From: Hyphomicrobiaceae bacterium
GTDB lineage: Bacteria; Pseudomonadota; Alphaproteobacteria; Rhizobiales; Hyphomicrobiaceae
Reading direction: 5' to 3'
Length of the DNA stretch: 64,000 bases
Assembly: GCA_025359185.1 (NCBI GenBank)
Contig: JANYHF010000052.1
Location: 1 to 64,000, forward strand
A model generated the notes under the pieces. It did no database searches and had not been told where the DNA came from. It saw only the letters and a program-made list of their open reading frames with translations. This document shows positions 40,127 through 51,163 of this stretch, in pieces. Numbering within the stretch: the stretch's first letter is position 1; the number at the start of each line of letters is the position of its first letter. The position numbers and the translations under genes are program-made.

Positions 40127-40681
40127 CAGTCCCCCAATCATATCCATCTCCACGTGAAGTGCTTTTAGGGTTTTTGTTGGTTCGCGCCTGTTCAGCGCCT
40201 CCTACGTAGGCCACAACAAGACGCGTCGAAGACACGCCATCGCCGGAACCGGACGCTACGCACACCACCAAACTGGAACTGTTACTGGATCTGTTTACGG
40301 ACCTTCACCAGCTGTGATCTCGTCACCAGTTTTTCTTTGAGAAAAACTAGCGGGCCGACAGGGCCCCAAAGACGCAAACAAACTGGGAAGCGACTCGACT
40401 TGTGTGCAACGAGTCTTAGTCGATAAGAAAACGTTTCGTCAAAGTTGCAATGCATACCGACTGTGGGAAACGGTTGTGGTTGTTGCGCAATTGTCACGAG
40501 ACTATGATGCAAAGCCCGGAAATCCGCCTCCGGCTGCAAAAGCGCCGGTGTGATATCGCGGCTCGTGCCGGGGCCGCGCCGGGGCTCAATCAGCTGATTT
40601 CGACCCGATTTCTGCTCAAACCCCAACGAATCGCCCGTTTTTTCACACATCGATTCGGGTGTCCCGCACCACCCAAAACAA

Positions 40682-40716
40682 AATGGCCGCCCCCGGTTTT
40701 ACCGGGAACGGCCATT
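40682..40716 (-). terminator. Rho-independent terminator-like hairpin downstream of porin 2
   Basis: AATGGCCG ... CGGCCATT with inner CCCGGTTTTACCGGG; minus strand continues TTGTTTTGG. Confidence 0.7.
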
Positions 40717-40749
40717 CGTATCTCATTCGCTTGGCGAGGTTGGAAAGCC

Positions 40750-42087
40750 CTAGAAGTTCACGACCATGCCGGCGAGGACCGCATCAAAGTGTTGGCTTGG
40801 CACGGCTTCGGAGTTGGTGGCGACGGTTTGCCCGGCCGTCAGGATCAGTTTGGGATCGGCGATCGCGTTGTCCAGCATGGTGTGCCGGTAGCCGAGATAC
40901 ATGACCGCGCCGACCGTATCGAGGTCCTGCGTCAGGCCCACGCCCCAGACATGGGCCTGGAGATCGTTGGCATAAGCGTCGGTGGTGCGATCGTACTCAC
41001 CATAGACGTTGGTCTCGCCCATGCCGTTGACGTTCCGGCGCCAGCCCATCTTGCCATACCAGTTGGTGGCGTCGTTGCGGTAGGCCGTCGCCGCATAGGC
41101 CTTTGACCAGGCCAACGTGCCGTAGAGGCCCGATCCGCTCTCGTAGATCGATCCCGACATGGCCAGCTTGTTGAGACGGTTGTGATCGGCGTCCACCAGG
41201 CCGGTGCCCACATTCTGATCGATCAGCGCCGAGTTTTTGCTTGAACTGTCATAACCCACGCCGGCAGCAATGTTGAGGGTGCCGAACTTGTTGGCGTAGT
41301 AGAGTGCCGTCGCATAGGTGTCGTTGCCGCCGAAGGAGGTGGCGAACTGGAACCCGGACATCTGGCGCGAATAGAAGGCGATGCGCGGCACCTGGCCGTC
41401 GCTCATTTCCTGGAGAACGCTGCCCCAGGTCACGTCGGTCAGCCCGCCGCTGTTGTCGCGCAGGTGGAAGCTTGAATTCCACGCACCAGGATTGATGTTG
41501 GAAATCCAGGTCGATGAGCCGCCGAGGTCCTGATACCAGGCGCCGTCCGCCGCGCTGTCTTGCTGGCCAAGCTGCAACTTGCCGATGTCCTTTGCGTCCA
41601 GGAACACATAGGTATTGCGGATGTCGATGTTGTTTGGCGTTGGATTGTGCACGACCTGGCTGACGTCGCCGAGCTTGTCGCCCCAGGGCCGGATGCTTAT
41701 CGAAAAGCCCGCGCTCAGGTTCTCGCGGATTTTGCCGGAGCCGTCGATATTGAGGCGGGTCTGGCTGGTGCTGTTGTTGACGACATAGATGTCGGCGTTG
41801 TGGTCGAAGAAAGTGGGATCGCGCAGATCGGTCGAGCCGAAGCCGTCGGACCACCAGACCACCCCGGCGTTCACCCAGCCCGAAATTGTCAGCGAAATCT
41901 TGCGGTTGCCCTTGCGGACTGTGGTCGCTTCAAGTTCGGCCACGCGTTCTTCAAGGTCGGCACAGCAGTCGCCGCCAAGATCGGCAGCTTTGGCATGGGG
42001 GGCGGGAAGTCCCGCAAACAGAAGACCGGCCGCGAGCGCAAGCGCCAGACGGCTGCTGGTCCTGGTCAAGAGTTGCATTGATCTCAT
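40750..42087 (-). CDS. Porin (alphaproteobacterial type), copy 2
   Basis: ADLGGDCCADLEERVAELEATTVRKGNRKISLTISGWVNAGVVWW...; C-terminal VVNF. Confidence 0.88.
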   Translation of the reverse strand: MRSMQLLTRTSSRLALALAAGLLFAGLPAPHAKAADLGGDCCADLEERVAELEATTVRKGNRKISLTISGWVNAGVVWWSDGFGSTDLRDPTFFDHNADIYVVNNSTSQTRLNIDGSGKIRENLSAGFSISIRPWGDKLGDVSQVVHNPTPNNIDIRNTYVFLDAKDIGKLQLGQQDSAADGAWYQDLGGSSTWISNINPGAWNSSFHLRDNSGGLTDVTWGSVLQEMSDGQVPRIAFYSRQMSGFQFATSFGGNDTYATALYYANKFGTLNIAAGVGYDSSSKNSALIDQNVGTGLVDADHNRLNKLAMSGSIYESGSGLYGTLAWSKAYAATAYRNDATNWYGKMGWRRNVNGMGETNVYGEYDRTTDAYANDLQAHVWGVGLTQDLDTVGAVMYLGYRHTMLDNAIADPKLILTAGQTVATNSEAVPSQHFDAVLAGMVVNF

Positions 42088-42371
42088 CTCCAAGTCAGAT
42101 ATCCGGTTGATGGCTCGGGCGAGGACGCAACCGTCTGCCGCCCAATACGGCGCCGTTCGCCCGCGGGGATGCCGCTGGACGCGCAAGGCCGAACGCTGGA
42201 ACGCAACAGGGAACTGGATCTCGACGGCCCCTGATCGTTGCGGGGCTCACGGGAGCATTTCGCTCCAAAGCTCTTAAATCGACGTTAAAGGGCGTGCCGT
42301 CACGGAGCGGCAGGGATTGAAATCTGTGGCCAGCGGGCCACAGCCACGGCGCGACGCGCGGCGGCATTGAC

Positions 42372-43613
42372 TTGGCGCGGCGGCGGCGCATGTTTGGCGG
42401 CGAGATGACAGAGACGCTCAACATACCTTTGCAGGTGCCCATCGCCGTGGTTGGCGGCGGGCTGACGGGTATGGCGGCGGCGCTGGCGTTCGGGCGGGCC
42501 GGGATGCGCGTGGCGTTGATCGTCAAGCCAGGCGCGCCACCGCCCGATCTGCGCACGGCAGCGCTGTTTCCCGGTAGCGTTCAGTTGCTGCGCAATCTCA
42601 ACGTGTGGGCGGGCTGCGAGGCTGAGGCCACGGCGCTGGCGGCCATCCGTATTGTGGACGATACCGGCTGGCTGCTCCGCGCGCCCGAGACGCTGTTTCG
42701 CGCTGCAGATATGGGGCTATCGGCGCTGGCCTGGAACACCGCCAACAGTGCGATTGGCCGGGCTTTGGAGGCTGGCGTTGCAGGCTGCCTCGATATCCTC
42801 CGGATCGAGACGGCGGCGACACCGGTCTATTCCTATGCGGACGGCGGTCTCTACATCCGATTGGCGGAGGGCCAGGAGATCGCCGCCTGTCTGGTGATAG
42901 CCGCCGATGGCCGCGAGTCGCCGCTGCGGACCTTCGCCGGGATCACCGTGGAGCGCCACGAGCACGACCAGACCGCGCTGGTCACGACTTTCGCGCACAG
43001 CCGCCCACATCTCAACATTTCGACGGAAATCCATCGCCAGGCCGGACCGCTGACCACGGTGCCAATGCCGGGCAACCGCTCCAGCCTCGTCTGGGTCGAG
43101 CGGCCGCGCGAGGTGGCGAGACTCTTAGCATTGGACGATGCGGCGTTCACCGGCGAGCTTCAGCAGCGCCTGCACGGCTCGTTGGGGCAGCTGAGCGGTC
43201 TCACCCCGTGCATGACGTTCCGGTTGCAGGATATGACCACACAGGCGTTCGCCCGCGATCGCATCGCGCTGGTGGGCGAGGCCGCGCATGTGCTGCCGCC
43301 GATTGGTGCGCAGGGGCTCAATCTGGGCCTGCGCGATGTCGCTGATCTCGCCGAGGCGGTGCTGGCGGCGGGCGATCCGGGTTCGGCGGACGTCCTTGTA
43401 GCCTATGACCGCGTGCGGCGGCGCGATGCGGCGATCCGGTCGCGCACGGTGTCGGCGTTGAACACCTCGCTGTCGTCGGGCGCGCTGTCGCTGCAATTGG
43501 CGCGTGGGCTTGGGCTGCATACGCTCAACGCCATTCCCGCCCTGAAGCGGATGGTGATGCAGCAGGGCGCGACGGGTTCGGCCCCACTGCCTCGCCTGAT
43601 GCGCACGGGCTGA
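42372..43613 (+). CDS. FAD-dependent ubiquinone-biosynthesis-type hydroxylase (UbiH/UbiF/VisC family)
   Basis: VPIAVVGGGLTGMAAALAFGRAGMRVALI...DRIALVGEAAHVLPPIGAQGLNLGLRDVADLAEAV. Confidence 0.88.
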   Translation: MARRRRMFGGEMTETLNIPLQVPIAVVGGGLTGMAAALAFGRAGMRVALIVKPGAPPPDLRTAALFPGSVQLLRNLNVWAGCEAEATALAAIRIVDDTGWLLRAPETLFRAADMGLSALAWNTANSAIGRALEAGVAGCLDILRIETAATPVYSYADGGLYIRLAEGQEIAACLVIAADGRESPLRTFAGITVERHEHDQTALVTTFAHSRPHLNISTEIHRQAGPLTTVPMPGNRSSLVWVERPREVARLLALDDAAFTGELQQRLHGSLGQLSGLTPCMTFRLQDMTTQAFARDRIALVGEAAHVLPPIGAQGLNLGLRDVADLAEAVLAAGDPGSADVLVAYDRVRRRDAAIRSRTVSALNTSLSSGALSLQLARGLGLHTLNAIPALKRMVMQQGATGSAPLPRLMRTG

Positions 43614-43619
43614 CGGCGG

Positions 43620-44528
43620 ATGCCCTCGTCCCTCCTCGATCTCCGCAACCGGCTCGAATACGCCCTGTTGCGGGTGCTGGTCTGGCTGGTGCGCCTGGCG
43701 CCGTTGGATGTAGCGGGCAACGTGTCCGCGCGGATTTGGCAGCTGGTTGCGCCCTATGGGCGGCGGCAGCAGCGCGCGCTCGACAACATCGCCCGTGCGT
43801 ATCCCGACATGCCGCTCACTGAACGCCAGGCCATCATCCATACGATGTGGGGCAATCTCGGCCGCGTCATGGTCGAGACCATTCAGATCGACCGGATCAT
43901 TGCCGACCCCGCCCGCATCGATTTTATCAACGAGAGGCTGTTCAACCGTTACGCCGGCAAGATGGGGCCGGCCGTGGCGATGACACTGCATATGGGTAAT
44001 TGGGAGCTGACGGCGTGGCCGATGACGAAGGCGGGCTGGCACCCGGCCGCCGTCTACCGTCTTGTGAAAAACCCCTATGCCGACCGCTATCTACGCGAGC
44101 AGCGGCGCACAATTTATCCGGCAGGTTTACTGGCGCGCGGGGCTGACTATGAGGGCGACGACAGCGAGGGACAGCGCACGGCGCGGCGCATCATGGATTT
44201 TGTGCGCCAGGGCGGGCGGCTTGGCATCGTTTCGGATCTGTTCGACCGGCACGGCATCCCGGCCCCCTTCTTCGGCCACGACGCCAACTCGACCATGGTG
44301 CCCGCCATGATCGCGCGGCGTGTGGGCTCGCGGATCTGGCTGGCGCGCTGCGTGCGGCTGGGAGCGGCGTCGCGCTTCAAGATTGAAGTGAAGGAACTCA
44401 AGGTAGTCCGCACCGCCAATGCCGGCGACGACATCCGTGCCACCACTGCGGCGGCCCAGCGCCAGTTCGAAGCCTGGATCCGCGAAGCGCCGGACCAATG
44501 GATGTGGTCGAACCGGCGCTGGAGCTGA
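43620..44528 (+). CDS. Lipid A biosynthesis (lauroyl) acyltransferase family protein
   Basis: AVAMTLHMGNWELTAWPM...GGRLGIVSDLFDRHGIPAPFFGHDANS. Confidence 0.85.
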   Translation: MPSSLLDLRNRLEYALLRVLVWLVRLAPLDVAGNVSARIWQLVAPYGRRQQRALDNIARAYPDMPLTERQAIIHTMWGNLGRVMVETIQIDRIIADPARIDFINERLFNRYAGKMGPAVAMTLHMGNWELTAWPMTKAGWHPAAVYRLVKNPYADRYLREQRRTIYPAGLLARGADYEGDDSEGQRTARRIMDFVRQGGRLGIVSDLFDRHGIPAPFFGHDANSTMVPAMIARRVGSRIWLARCVRLGAASRFKIEVKELKVVRTANAGDDIRATTAAAQRQFEAWIREAPDQWMWSNRRWS

Positions 44529-44671
44529 GACGGATCGTTGTGTCAAGGGAGGACGGCGGGGATTGGCTGTGTTCCATTTCCGGCCAGTGGCCATCCTCAA
44601 TGCCGGTTTTGCGATTGGCCTGGGTCTTGCTTCCCAGCTGTCACACGACAAGCCAGCAGCCGGGACCGACC

Positions 44672-45184
44672 ATGACCACCGCCACACAATCGAGCCGTTC
44701 CGGCCAGAGCAACACCCCCAAGACGCTGGTTGGCGTCGACATCTCCAGCTGGCTGAGCTGGACCTGCTACGGCGTCGGCTTTGCCGTCGCCCTGCACATG
44801 GCACCGAACATGGCCGCCGATCTCACCGATGGCGGTATTGGGCTGACCGTGGTCGCGGGCGCCGTAGCCCTGTTTTTTGCATCGATCCTGCTGATCCAGA
44901 ACCAGATGCGGATTTCACTCTCCAACACCAGCTTTGGCGAACCGCGTAAACTGGTCAATGACGGTATTTTTTCGGTATCGCGCAACCCGATGTATGTGGC
45001 GTTCCTCGTTCCCATCCTGTCGCTAGCGATGTTCTCGCCCATAGCCGCCATCGGCGCCGCGGCGCTGTATGTGACCGGCATGAACGCTCTTGTCATCGCC
45101 GACGAGGAAGCCATTCTGACGTCGATGTTCGGCCCTGAATTCCGCCGCTACTGCGCCACAACGCCCCGCTGGCTGGTGTGGTAG
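44672..45184 (+). CDS. Isoprenylcysteine/phospholipid methyltransferase-like membrane protein
   Basis: KLVNDGIFSVSRNPMYVAFLVPILSLAMFSP...IADEEAILTSMFGPEFRRYCATTPRWL. Confidence 0.8.
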   Translation: MTTATQSSRSGQSNTPKTLVGVDISSWLSWTCYGVGFAVALHMAPNMAADLTDGGIGLTVVAGAVALFFASILLIQNQMRISLSNTSFGEPRKLVNDGIFSVSRNPMYVAFLVPILSLAMFSPIAAIGAAALYVTGMNALVIADEEAILTSMFGPEFRRYCATTPRWLVW

Positions 45185-45277
45185 GCGGCCCTGAGTGCGT
45201 CATTTGAAACCGGATTGACAGCGAAGCCGTAATACCGTCACCTCAATCCCGAATTTGGAGAGGCGACGAGACAACCG

Positions 45278-45610
45278 ATGGGAAACGCCCGCAACGCAAA
45301 ATACCGGCTGGGCCAGATTGTCCGGCACCGCGTGCATCCATTCCGCGGCATTATTTTCGATGTCGATCCTGTGTTCGATAACACCGAGGAATGGTGGCAG
45401 TCGATCCCAGCCGAGTTCCGGCCCGCCAAGGATCAGCCCTACTATCACTTGCTGGCCGAGAACGAGAAGACCGAATACGTCGCCTACGTCTCAGAGCAGA
45501 ATTTGCTGCCTGATGAAACCGGCAAGCCCTTGCGTCATCCGCAGCTGCGCGAAATGTTCGCCACCGACGAAGCCGGCGAATATCACCCGCTGTTTGTCGA
45601 GACGCATTGA
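45278..45610 (+). CDS. hspQ: Heat shock protein HspQ
   Basis: AKYRLGQIVRHRVHPFRGIIFDVDPVFDNTEEWWQSIPAEFRPAKDQPYYHLLAENEKTEYVAYVSEQNLLPDETGKPL. Confidence 0.94.
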   Translation: MGNARNAKYRLGQIVRHRVHPFRGIIFDVDPVFDNTEEWWQSIPAEFRPAKDQPYYHLLAENEKTEYVAYVSEQNLLPDETGKPLRHPQLREMFATDEAGEYHPLFVETH

Positions 45611-45622
45611 GCGAACCGCCAC

Positions 45623-45768
45623 TCTCTCGGTGTAGGGGCGACTGGCGGTCGCCCGTGCGGCAGCATTTTCTATGTTGCGAGTTTTGCGCTGCGGTATCCG
45701 CGTAGAACATCCTGACGTTTCATAGCGCTAAGAGACGGGCGACCGCCGGTCGCCCCTACGCCGAGAGA
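45623..45768. repeat. Long inverted repeat (34-bp arms) in hspQ/IalB intergenic region
   Basis: TCTCTCGGTGTAGGGGCGACTGGCGGTCGCCCGT (45623-45656) vs ACGGGCGACCGCCGGTCGCCCCTACGCCGAGAGA (45735-45768), 32/34 complementary. Confidence 0.85.
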
Positions 45769-45791
45769 TTGCGATGACGTCGGGTGATCCT

Positions 45792-46625
45792 TTACGGCGT
45801 CTTGGGCGCAGCCGGATCGGCAGCTTTGTCCTTGGCGGCAGCGGCCGCATCTTCCTGCACGCCCTTCACCGCTTCGGCGGCAGCCGCTTGCGCCGCCTTC
45901 TGGCGGGCGATCATCCGCTCACGCAGGCTCAACACCAGATTTTTGCGCGCGTTGAGGTACTTCGCTGTATCGACCGGCTTGCCAGACAGCGACGTCGCGA
46001 AATCATCCATGGTGATCTTGAACGGGACCGTCACGCCCTGCAGCGATACGGCGAGCACCCACATATTCTTGGCCTTGCTCATCCGGTCGATTAGCTCAGG
46101 TGCAGCTTCGGACTCAGACGTGCAGCCCTGCGGCACGCAATAGTCGAAGCCGAGCTTGACCAGCTGCTTGGGATCTTTTTCGTCATCGAAGCGCAGCGCG
46201 ATACCGGCGGGCAGAATGAAGCCGAGCGGCGTGCCGACCAACAGCACCTTTTTATCGTTGCCCTCGATCTCGCGTAAGGCGACCGAGACGAGGAGGTTGC
46301 CCGACTGCGGATCAAAGCTCTCATGCTGGTTGGCGCAAACCTGCTTTTCAATCGGTGGTGCGGTCTTGGCGTCCTTGGCGGCCGGGTCTGGCAACTGTAC
46401 CTTTTCGCAGATCTTGAACCAGTTCGGGCCGCCCTTGCCAGCTTTCGCGTCGGCTGGCTTGGCCGCCGGATCAGCAGGCGCTGCCGGAGCATCGGCGGCG
46501 GGCGCCGCAGTATCCTGCGCGAACGCCGGCGATAGAACGGCTGCACTTGCCAAGACAGCAAGCGACAGACCAATCGCCGCAGCAACGCGAGCCGTCCGAA
46601 GCACTGATAAATCGAAGTAAGCCAT
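45792..46625 (-). CDS. Invasion-associated locus B (IalB) family protein
   Basis: NWFKICEKVQLPDP...KQVCANQHESFDPQSGNLLVSVALREIEGNDKKVLLVGTPLGFILPAGIALRFDDE...FDYCVPQGC. Confidence 0.88.
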   Translation of the reverse strand: MAYFDLSVLRTARVAAAIGLSLAVLASAAVLSPAFAQDTAAPAADAPAAPADPAAKPADAKAGKGGPNWFKICEKVQLPDPAAKDAKTAPPIEKQVCANQHESFDPQSGNLLVSVALREIEGNDKKVLLVGTPLGFILPAGIALRFDDEKDPKQLVKLGFDYCVPQGCTSESEAAPELIDRMSKAKNMWVLAVSLQGVTVPFKITMDDFATSLSGKPVDTAKYLNARKNLVLSLRERMIARQKAAQAAAAEAVKGVQEDAAAAAKDKAADPAAPKTP

Positions 46626-46975
46626 GTAGTCTCGACCTTTCATCCCCGGCCGAACCGCCATCCAATCAGCGACGCGCCGCCCCACATCTCTCATGGTCTT
46701 GCCCCTGTGCCCCCTCTATACGGGGTGGAACCGAAGACGGGAAGCGTTAACGCCGCCAATTGAGGCAATCGCGTGACCACTCGTCAACAGGGAAGCTTTG
46801 CAGCCATGAAATACGCTGTCCACGTTGCCGCGCTGCCACGGCGCAGCCTGTTTCTTCGGGCACAACGGATCGCGTGCAGGTTCTCGCCCTGGCGCTGGCA
46901 AAGTTCTATGAAGATCGCCAGAGTTGGCAATTTTCCCGTATCCAAGCCTTTGCGCAAACCCTCTTCGAGGCCGAT

Positions 46976-48778
46976 ATGATGCGATGTGTCTGGGGCTGTA
47001 CCAGCAAATTGGCTGTGGCTTTGTTAGTGCACCTGTTTGCGGCAAGCCCAAGTCTTGCCGCTCCGCAGCACGGCATTTCGATGCTGGGCGAACCCCATTA
47101 CGCGGCAGGCTTTACGCACTACGACTACACCGATCCTGGAGCGGCCAAAGGTGGCAAGCTGCGTCAGGCCGTGATGGGCACCTTCGACAACCTCAATCCG
47201 TTCACCATCAAGGGCGATATTGCGGTTGGCCTCACCAGCAACGTGTTCGAAACACTCATGTCGCGCGCGTTCGACGAACCGTTCTCGCTTTATGGGCTGA
47301 TCGCCGAGAGCGTGGAGACGCCTGAGGACCGCAGTTGGGTTGAATTCACCTTGCGCAAAGAGGCCCATTTCAGCGACGGCGCACCCATCACGCCCGACGA
47401 CGTGCTGTTTTCCTGGGAGGTGCTGAAAGAGCACGGCCGCCCCAATCATCGCAACTATTACCCCAAAGTCGCCAAGGCCGAGAAGGTTGGCGAGCACGGC
47501 GTGCGCTTCACATTCAAGCCGGGCACCGACCGGGAAATGCCGCTGATCATGGGCCTGATGCCCTTGCTGCCCCGCAGCGCCTACACGGCGGACACCTTTG
47601 AGCAGACGACGCTCAAGGCCATGGGGAGCGGCCCCTATGTGGTGGCCGAAGCGGTCTCAGGGCGCACCCTCACACTGAAGCGCGACCCCAACTATTGGGG
47701 CCGCGATCTCGCCGTCAATCGCGGCCGCTTCAACTTCGACGAACTGGGCTTCGAATACTACCGCGACCAGACCGCGATGTTTGAATCGTTCAAGGCCGGC
47801 CAGCACGATTTCACCGAGGAAACCGACGCCAAGCAATGGCAGGCGGCTTACGACTTCCCGGCCATGCAAAGCGGCGATGTTAAAAAGACCGAGATTCCAC
47901 TGGCCTTGCCTGCGCCCATTGCGGCGCTGGTGTTCAATATGCGCAAACCGTTGTTCGCCGACCAGCGGGTGCGCAAGGCCTTCAACATTCTGTTCGACTT
48001 TGCCTGGATCAACCACAACCTGTTTGGCGGCGCCTTCACACGCCAGGAGAGCTATTTCGACCGGTCGGCGCTATCGGCGCGCGGGCAACCGGCGAACGAT
48101 CTGGAATTGGCCCTCTTGAAGCCGTTTCCAGATGCGGTCGCACCGGACATCCTGGCAGGTACGCACAAATTCCCGGTCAGCGATGGCCAGGGCTGGAACC
48201 GGGACAACGCCCGTGCCGCGCTTGAGCTGTTCAAGCAGGCGGGGTGGGAACCCAAGGGCGGCGTACTGACGAACGTGAAGACGGGCGAGGCATTCAGTAT
48301 CGAGGTGCCGGTGAAATCGCGCATCGAAGAGCGGCTGTTGCAAGCCTTCGCCTCGCAGTTGAAGCGCACCGGCATTGACTTACGCGTCCGGTCCATTGAC
48401 GCCGCGCAATACCAGCAGCGGCTCAATACCTTCAGCTACGACATGATCTATTATACATGGTACACGTCGTTATCGCCCGGAAACGAGCAGAACGTGCGCT
48501 GGTCGAGCGCGTCGGCGGACACCCAAGGCAGCTTCAATTTTGCCGGCATCAAGAACCCGGCGGCCGATGCCATGATCGACGCGCTGATCCACGCCAAGGA
48601 TCAAGCCTCGCTGACGGCAGCGGTGCGCGCGCTGGATCGCGTGCTGCTGTCGGGCGACTACATCATCCCGCTATACTATCCCGCCAAGCAGTGGGTGGCG
48701 TACCGGACCAATCTGCGCTACCCGGCCACGACGTCGCTTTATGGCTACTTGCTTGATACTTGGTGGAGTACCCCATGA
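46976..48778 (+). CDS. ABC transporter substrate-binding protein, family 5 (YejA-like)
   Basis: [50 protein letters not shown]...[24 protein letters not shown]. Confidence 0.92.
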   Translation: MMRCVWGCTSKLAVALLVHLFAASPSLAAPQHGISMLGEPHYAAGFTHYDYTDPGAAKGGKLRQAVMGTFDNLNPFTIKGDIAVGLTSNVFETLMSRAFDEPFSLYGLIAESVETPEDRSWVEFTLRKEAHFSDGAPITPDDVLFSWEVLKEHGRPNHRNYYPKVAKAEKVGEHGVRFTFKPGTDREMPLIMGLMPLLPRSAYTADTFEQTTLKAMGSGPYVVAEAVSGRTLTLKRDPNYWGRDLAVNRGRFNFDELGFEYYRDQTAMFESFKAGQHDFTEETDAKQWQAAYDFPAMQSGDVKKTEIPLALPAPIAALVFNMRKPLFADQRVRKAFNILFDFAWINHNLFGGAFTRQESYFDRSALSARGQPANDLELALLKPFPDAVAPDILAGTHKFPVSDGQGWNRDNARAALELFKQAGWEPKGGVLTNVKTGEAFSIEVPVKSRIEERLLQAFASQLKRTGIDLRVRSIDAAQYQQRLNTFSYDMIYYTWYTSLSPGNEQNVRWSSASADTQGSFNFAGIKNPAADAMIDALIHAKDQASLTAAVRALDRVLLSGDYIIPLYYPAKQWVAYRTNLRYPATTSLYGYLLDTWWSTP

Positions 48779-49110
48779 CTTGCACGTTCGACGATTTCCT
48801 GAAGGTCGATATCCGGGTGGGTACGATCACCGACGTGCAGCCGTTTCCCGAAGCGCGCAAGCCGGCATTCAAGCTATGGATCGACTTCGGGCCGGAGATC
48901 GGGGTGAAGAAATCATCAGCACAGATCACCGTGCACTACACACGTGAAGCCCTGATTGGCCGGCAGGTCGCCGCCGTCGTCAATTTCCCGCCACGCCAGA
49001 TCGGCCCCTTCATGTCAGAGGTGCTGACGCTCGGCTTCCCGGACGCCGATGGTGCCGTCGTACTATTCAAGCCCGATCTGACAGTGCCCAACGGCGGCAG
49101 ATTGCATTGA
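48775..49110 (+). CDS. csaA: CsaA-type tRNA-binding domain protein
   Basis: [97 protein letters not shown]. Confidence 0.95.
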   Translation: MTCTFDDFLKVDIRVGTITDVQPFPEARKPAFKLWIDFGPEIGVKKSSAQITVHYTREALIGRQVAAVVNFPPRQIGPFMSEVLTLGFPDADGAVVLFKPDLTVPNGGRLH

Positions 49111-49136
49111 GGGAAGGCTTTCGTCTGTTCGTACCG

Positions 49137-49949
49137 TCAATGCAGCTTGGCGAGGTCGAAGCGGGAATAGCAGTCGGTGCTTGGCAGGTTTGTCTTACCG
49201 GACATGGCATCGGCCAGTGCTTCCTTGAGGTTGACGCCGGCATCCTGCGCGCGCACGCCGATCATCAGGAACGGACGCTCCCAGCTGGTGTCCTTTTCTT
49301 TGACGCCGGAGCAGGCCGCCCGGAACTGGCCGAGATTGAGCTTCCAGATGTGCTTGAGGGCGCCGACGCCGGTGTCCATCCAACCGGCTGCCGTCCGGCC
49401 GCGCTTGTCGGCTCGCACGCTTTCGCCCGGCTCGGGGCCCTCTTCTGAAGCCAGGCCCACGGCGATGACGTCGGCCGAACCGGCCAATCCGCTCAGCACC
49501 TGCGGGCCAAACAGTTCGCGTTGCAGCCCGCTGTCAGGGATGGTCTGGCCACCCTTTGCGAGCTGGTCGCCGCTACCGTGCACCCAGGTGATGTCTTTGG
49601 TCTTGATAATCACATCAAAGGCGGCGTGCTTGCCGGACTTGTCAGTACCATCGATAGGGAACACGATCGCATCGTCCCAACGCTTGGTGACGACTGGCAC
49701 CTTCTTGTCGAGTCCCAACAGGCCTGGCAGATAGTCCGGCTGTGAGGCCCCGATGGCTGTGAGACCCACAAGGCCACCCAGGGTCGCAATCCCGATGCCC
49801 GTGCCGATCTTGCCGCCCAGCAGCCAGCCCAGCCAGCCATAGCCGCTGTTGGCCCGGTTGCCCCACATGGCGCCGCGCCAGAGCAACAGCCCCGGCCGGC
49901 GCTTCTTGCGGTCATCGTCGGACCCTGAGCCCTTTTGACCTTCAGCCAT
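49137..49949 (-). CDS. Hypothetical membrane-anchored protein
   Basis: 271-aa ORF with one Gly-rich hydrophobic segment (KIGTGIGIATLGGLVGLTAIGA); family not recognised. Confidence 0.6.
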   Translation of the reverse strand: MAEGQKGSGSDDDRKKRRPGLLLWRGAMWGNRANSGYGWLGWLLGGKIGTGIGIATLGGLVGLTAIGASQPDYLPGLLGLDKKVPVVTKRWDDAIVFPIDGTDKSGKHAAFDVIIKTKDITWVHGSGDQLAKGGQTIPDSGLQRELFGPQVLSGLAGSADVIAVGLASEEGPEPGESVRADKRGRTAAGWMDTGVGALKHIWKLNLGQFRAACSGVKEKDTSWERPFLMIGVRAQDAGVNLKEALADAMSGKTNLPSTDCYSRFDLAKLH

Positions 49950-50027
49950 GTGCCATCTCCTCTGCATTCAGACATGGCAAAGGGATGGCGGCCTCAGGGG
50001 GCGAAAACAAGGCACCGTGTTGCAGCC

Positions 50028-51005
50028 TCAACTCGCTTTGGCGAGCGCCGCTTTGGCTGGATGGACAGCCATCATATAGTCATTCAGCAGCGTTTCGGTG
50101 ATGACGCCGGGCTTGTATTTGAACGCGCCGATTTCCGAAACCGGCGTTACTTCAGCCGCCGTGCCGACGATGAAGCATTCGCTGAACGCCGGCAGATCCT
50201 CAGGCATGATGACTCGCTCGTTGACCGTGTAGCCGCGCTTGCGCGCGAGCGCGATCACTGTGCGGCGCGTAATGCCGTCGAGGAAGCAGTCGGGGATCGG
50301 CGTGTGCAGCTCGCCATCCTTGATGAAGAAGATGTTAGCGCCCGTGCACTCTGCGACGCGGCCGCGCCAGTCCAGCATCAGCGCATCGGCGGAGCCAGCA
50401 CGCTCGGCCCGGTGCTTCTCGATGGTGCAGATCATGTAAAGGCCGGTTGCCTTGGCCTTGCAGGGAATGGTCGTCGGGTCCGGACGCCGGTAATGCGCCA
50501 TGGCGAGGCGAATGCCTTTCATTTTGGTGGCCGGATCGAAGTAAGAACCCCAATCCCAGGTGGCAACTGCCATGTGGATCGTGTTGGCCTGCCCGCTCAC
50601 GCCCATGACTTCGCTGCCGCGCCAGGCAATCGGTCGCACATAGCAATCGATGAGGTTGTTGGCTTTGACGGTATCGCGGCAAGCCTGGTCGATCTCGGCC
50701 AGCGAATAGGGGATCTCGAAATCGAGCAGCTTGCCGCTGTCGATCAGCCGCTGGCTGTGCTCGGTGAGCTTGAAGATCTCGCCGGCATAGGCCCGCTCGC
50801 CCTCGAACACGGCGCTGGCATAGTGCAGCGCGTGGGTGAGCACATGCACCTGCGCCTCGCGCCAGGGCTTCATCTTGCCGTCAAACCAGATAAATCCGTC
50901 GCGATCATCGTAGGGAACCAGGGCCATATGCGCATCCTCCGCTTGGCCGGAAGAAGCGCCTCGCGCTCGCCCGGCTCGTTTTTTGCCGATTAGGTACACT
51001 GCCAT
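50028..51005 (-). CDS. ilvE: Branched-chain amino acid aminotransferase
   Basis: WFDGKMKPWREAQVHVLTHALHYASAVFEGERAY...CTGANIFFIKDGELHTPIPDCFLDGITRRTVIALAR; start may be internal (MALVPYDDRD, about 50927). Confidence 0.94.
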   Translation of the reverse strand: MAVYLIGKKRAGRARGASSGQAEDAHMALVPYDDRDGFIWFDGKMKPWREAQVHVLTHALHYASAVFEGERAYAGEIFKLTEHSQRLIDSGKLLDFEIPYSLAEIDQACRDTVKANNLIDCYVRPIAWRGSEVMGVSGQANTIHMAVATWDWGSYFDPATKMKGIRLAMAHYRRPDPTTIPCKAKATGLYMICTIEKHRAERAGSADALMLDWRGRVAECTGANIFFIKDGELHTPIPDCFLDGITRRTVIALARKRGYTVNERVIMPEDLPAFSECFIVGTAAEVTPVSEIGAFKYKPGVITETLLNDYMMAVHPAKAALAKAS

Positions 51006-51163
51006 AGCCCAGAACGGCGCAGCTTGTGCACACCTCCTGGGCGCGTAAAACGTATAAGCTCAAAGCCCTTGCCAAGGTTGCGCCGGTGGCCTTACTCAGC
51101 CAGCCAGGGCCGTCCTTGGCCGGGACGTTGAGAGATTAACCCAATCATCCTAATTATGTCAAC

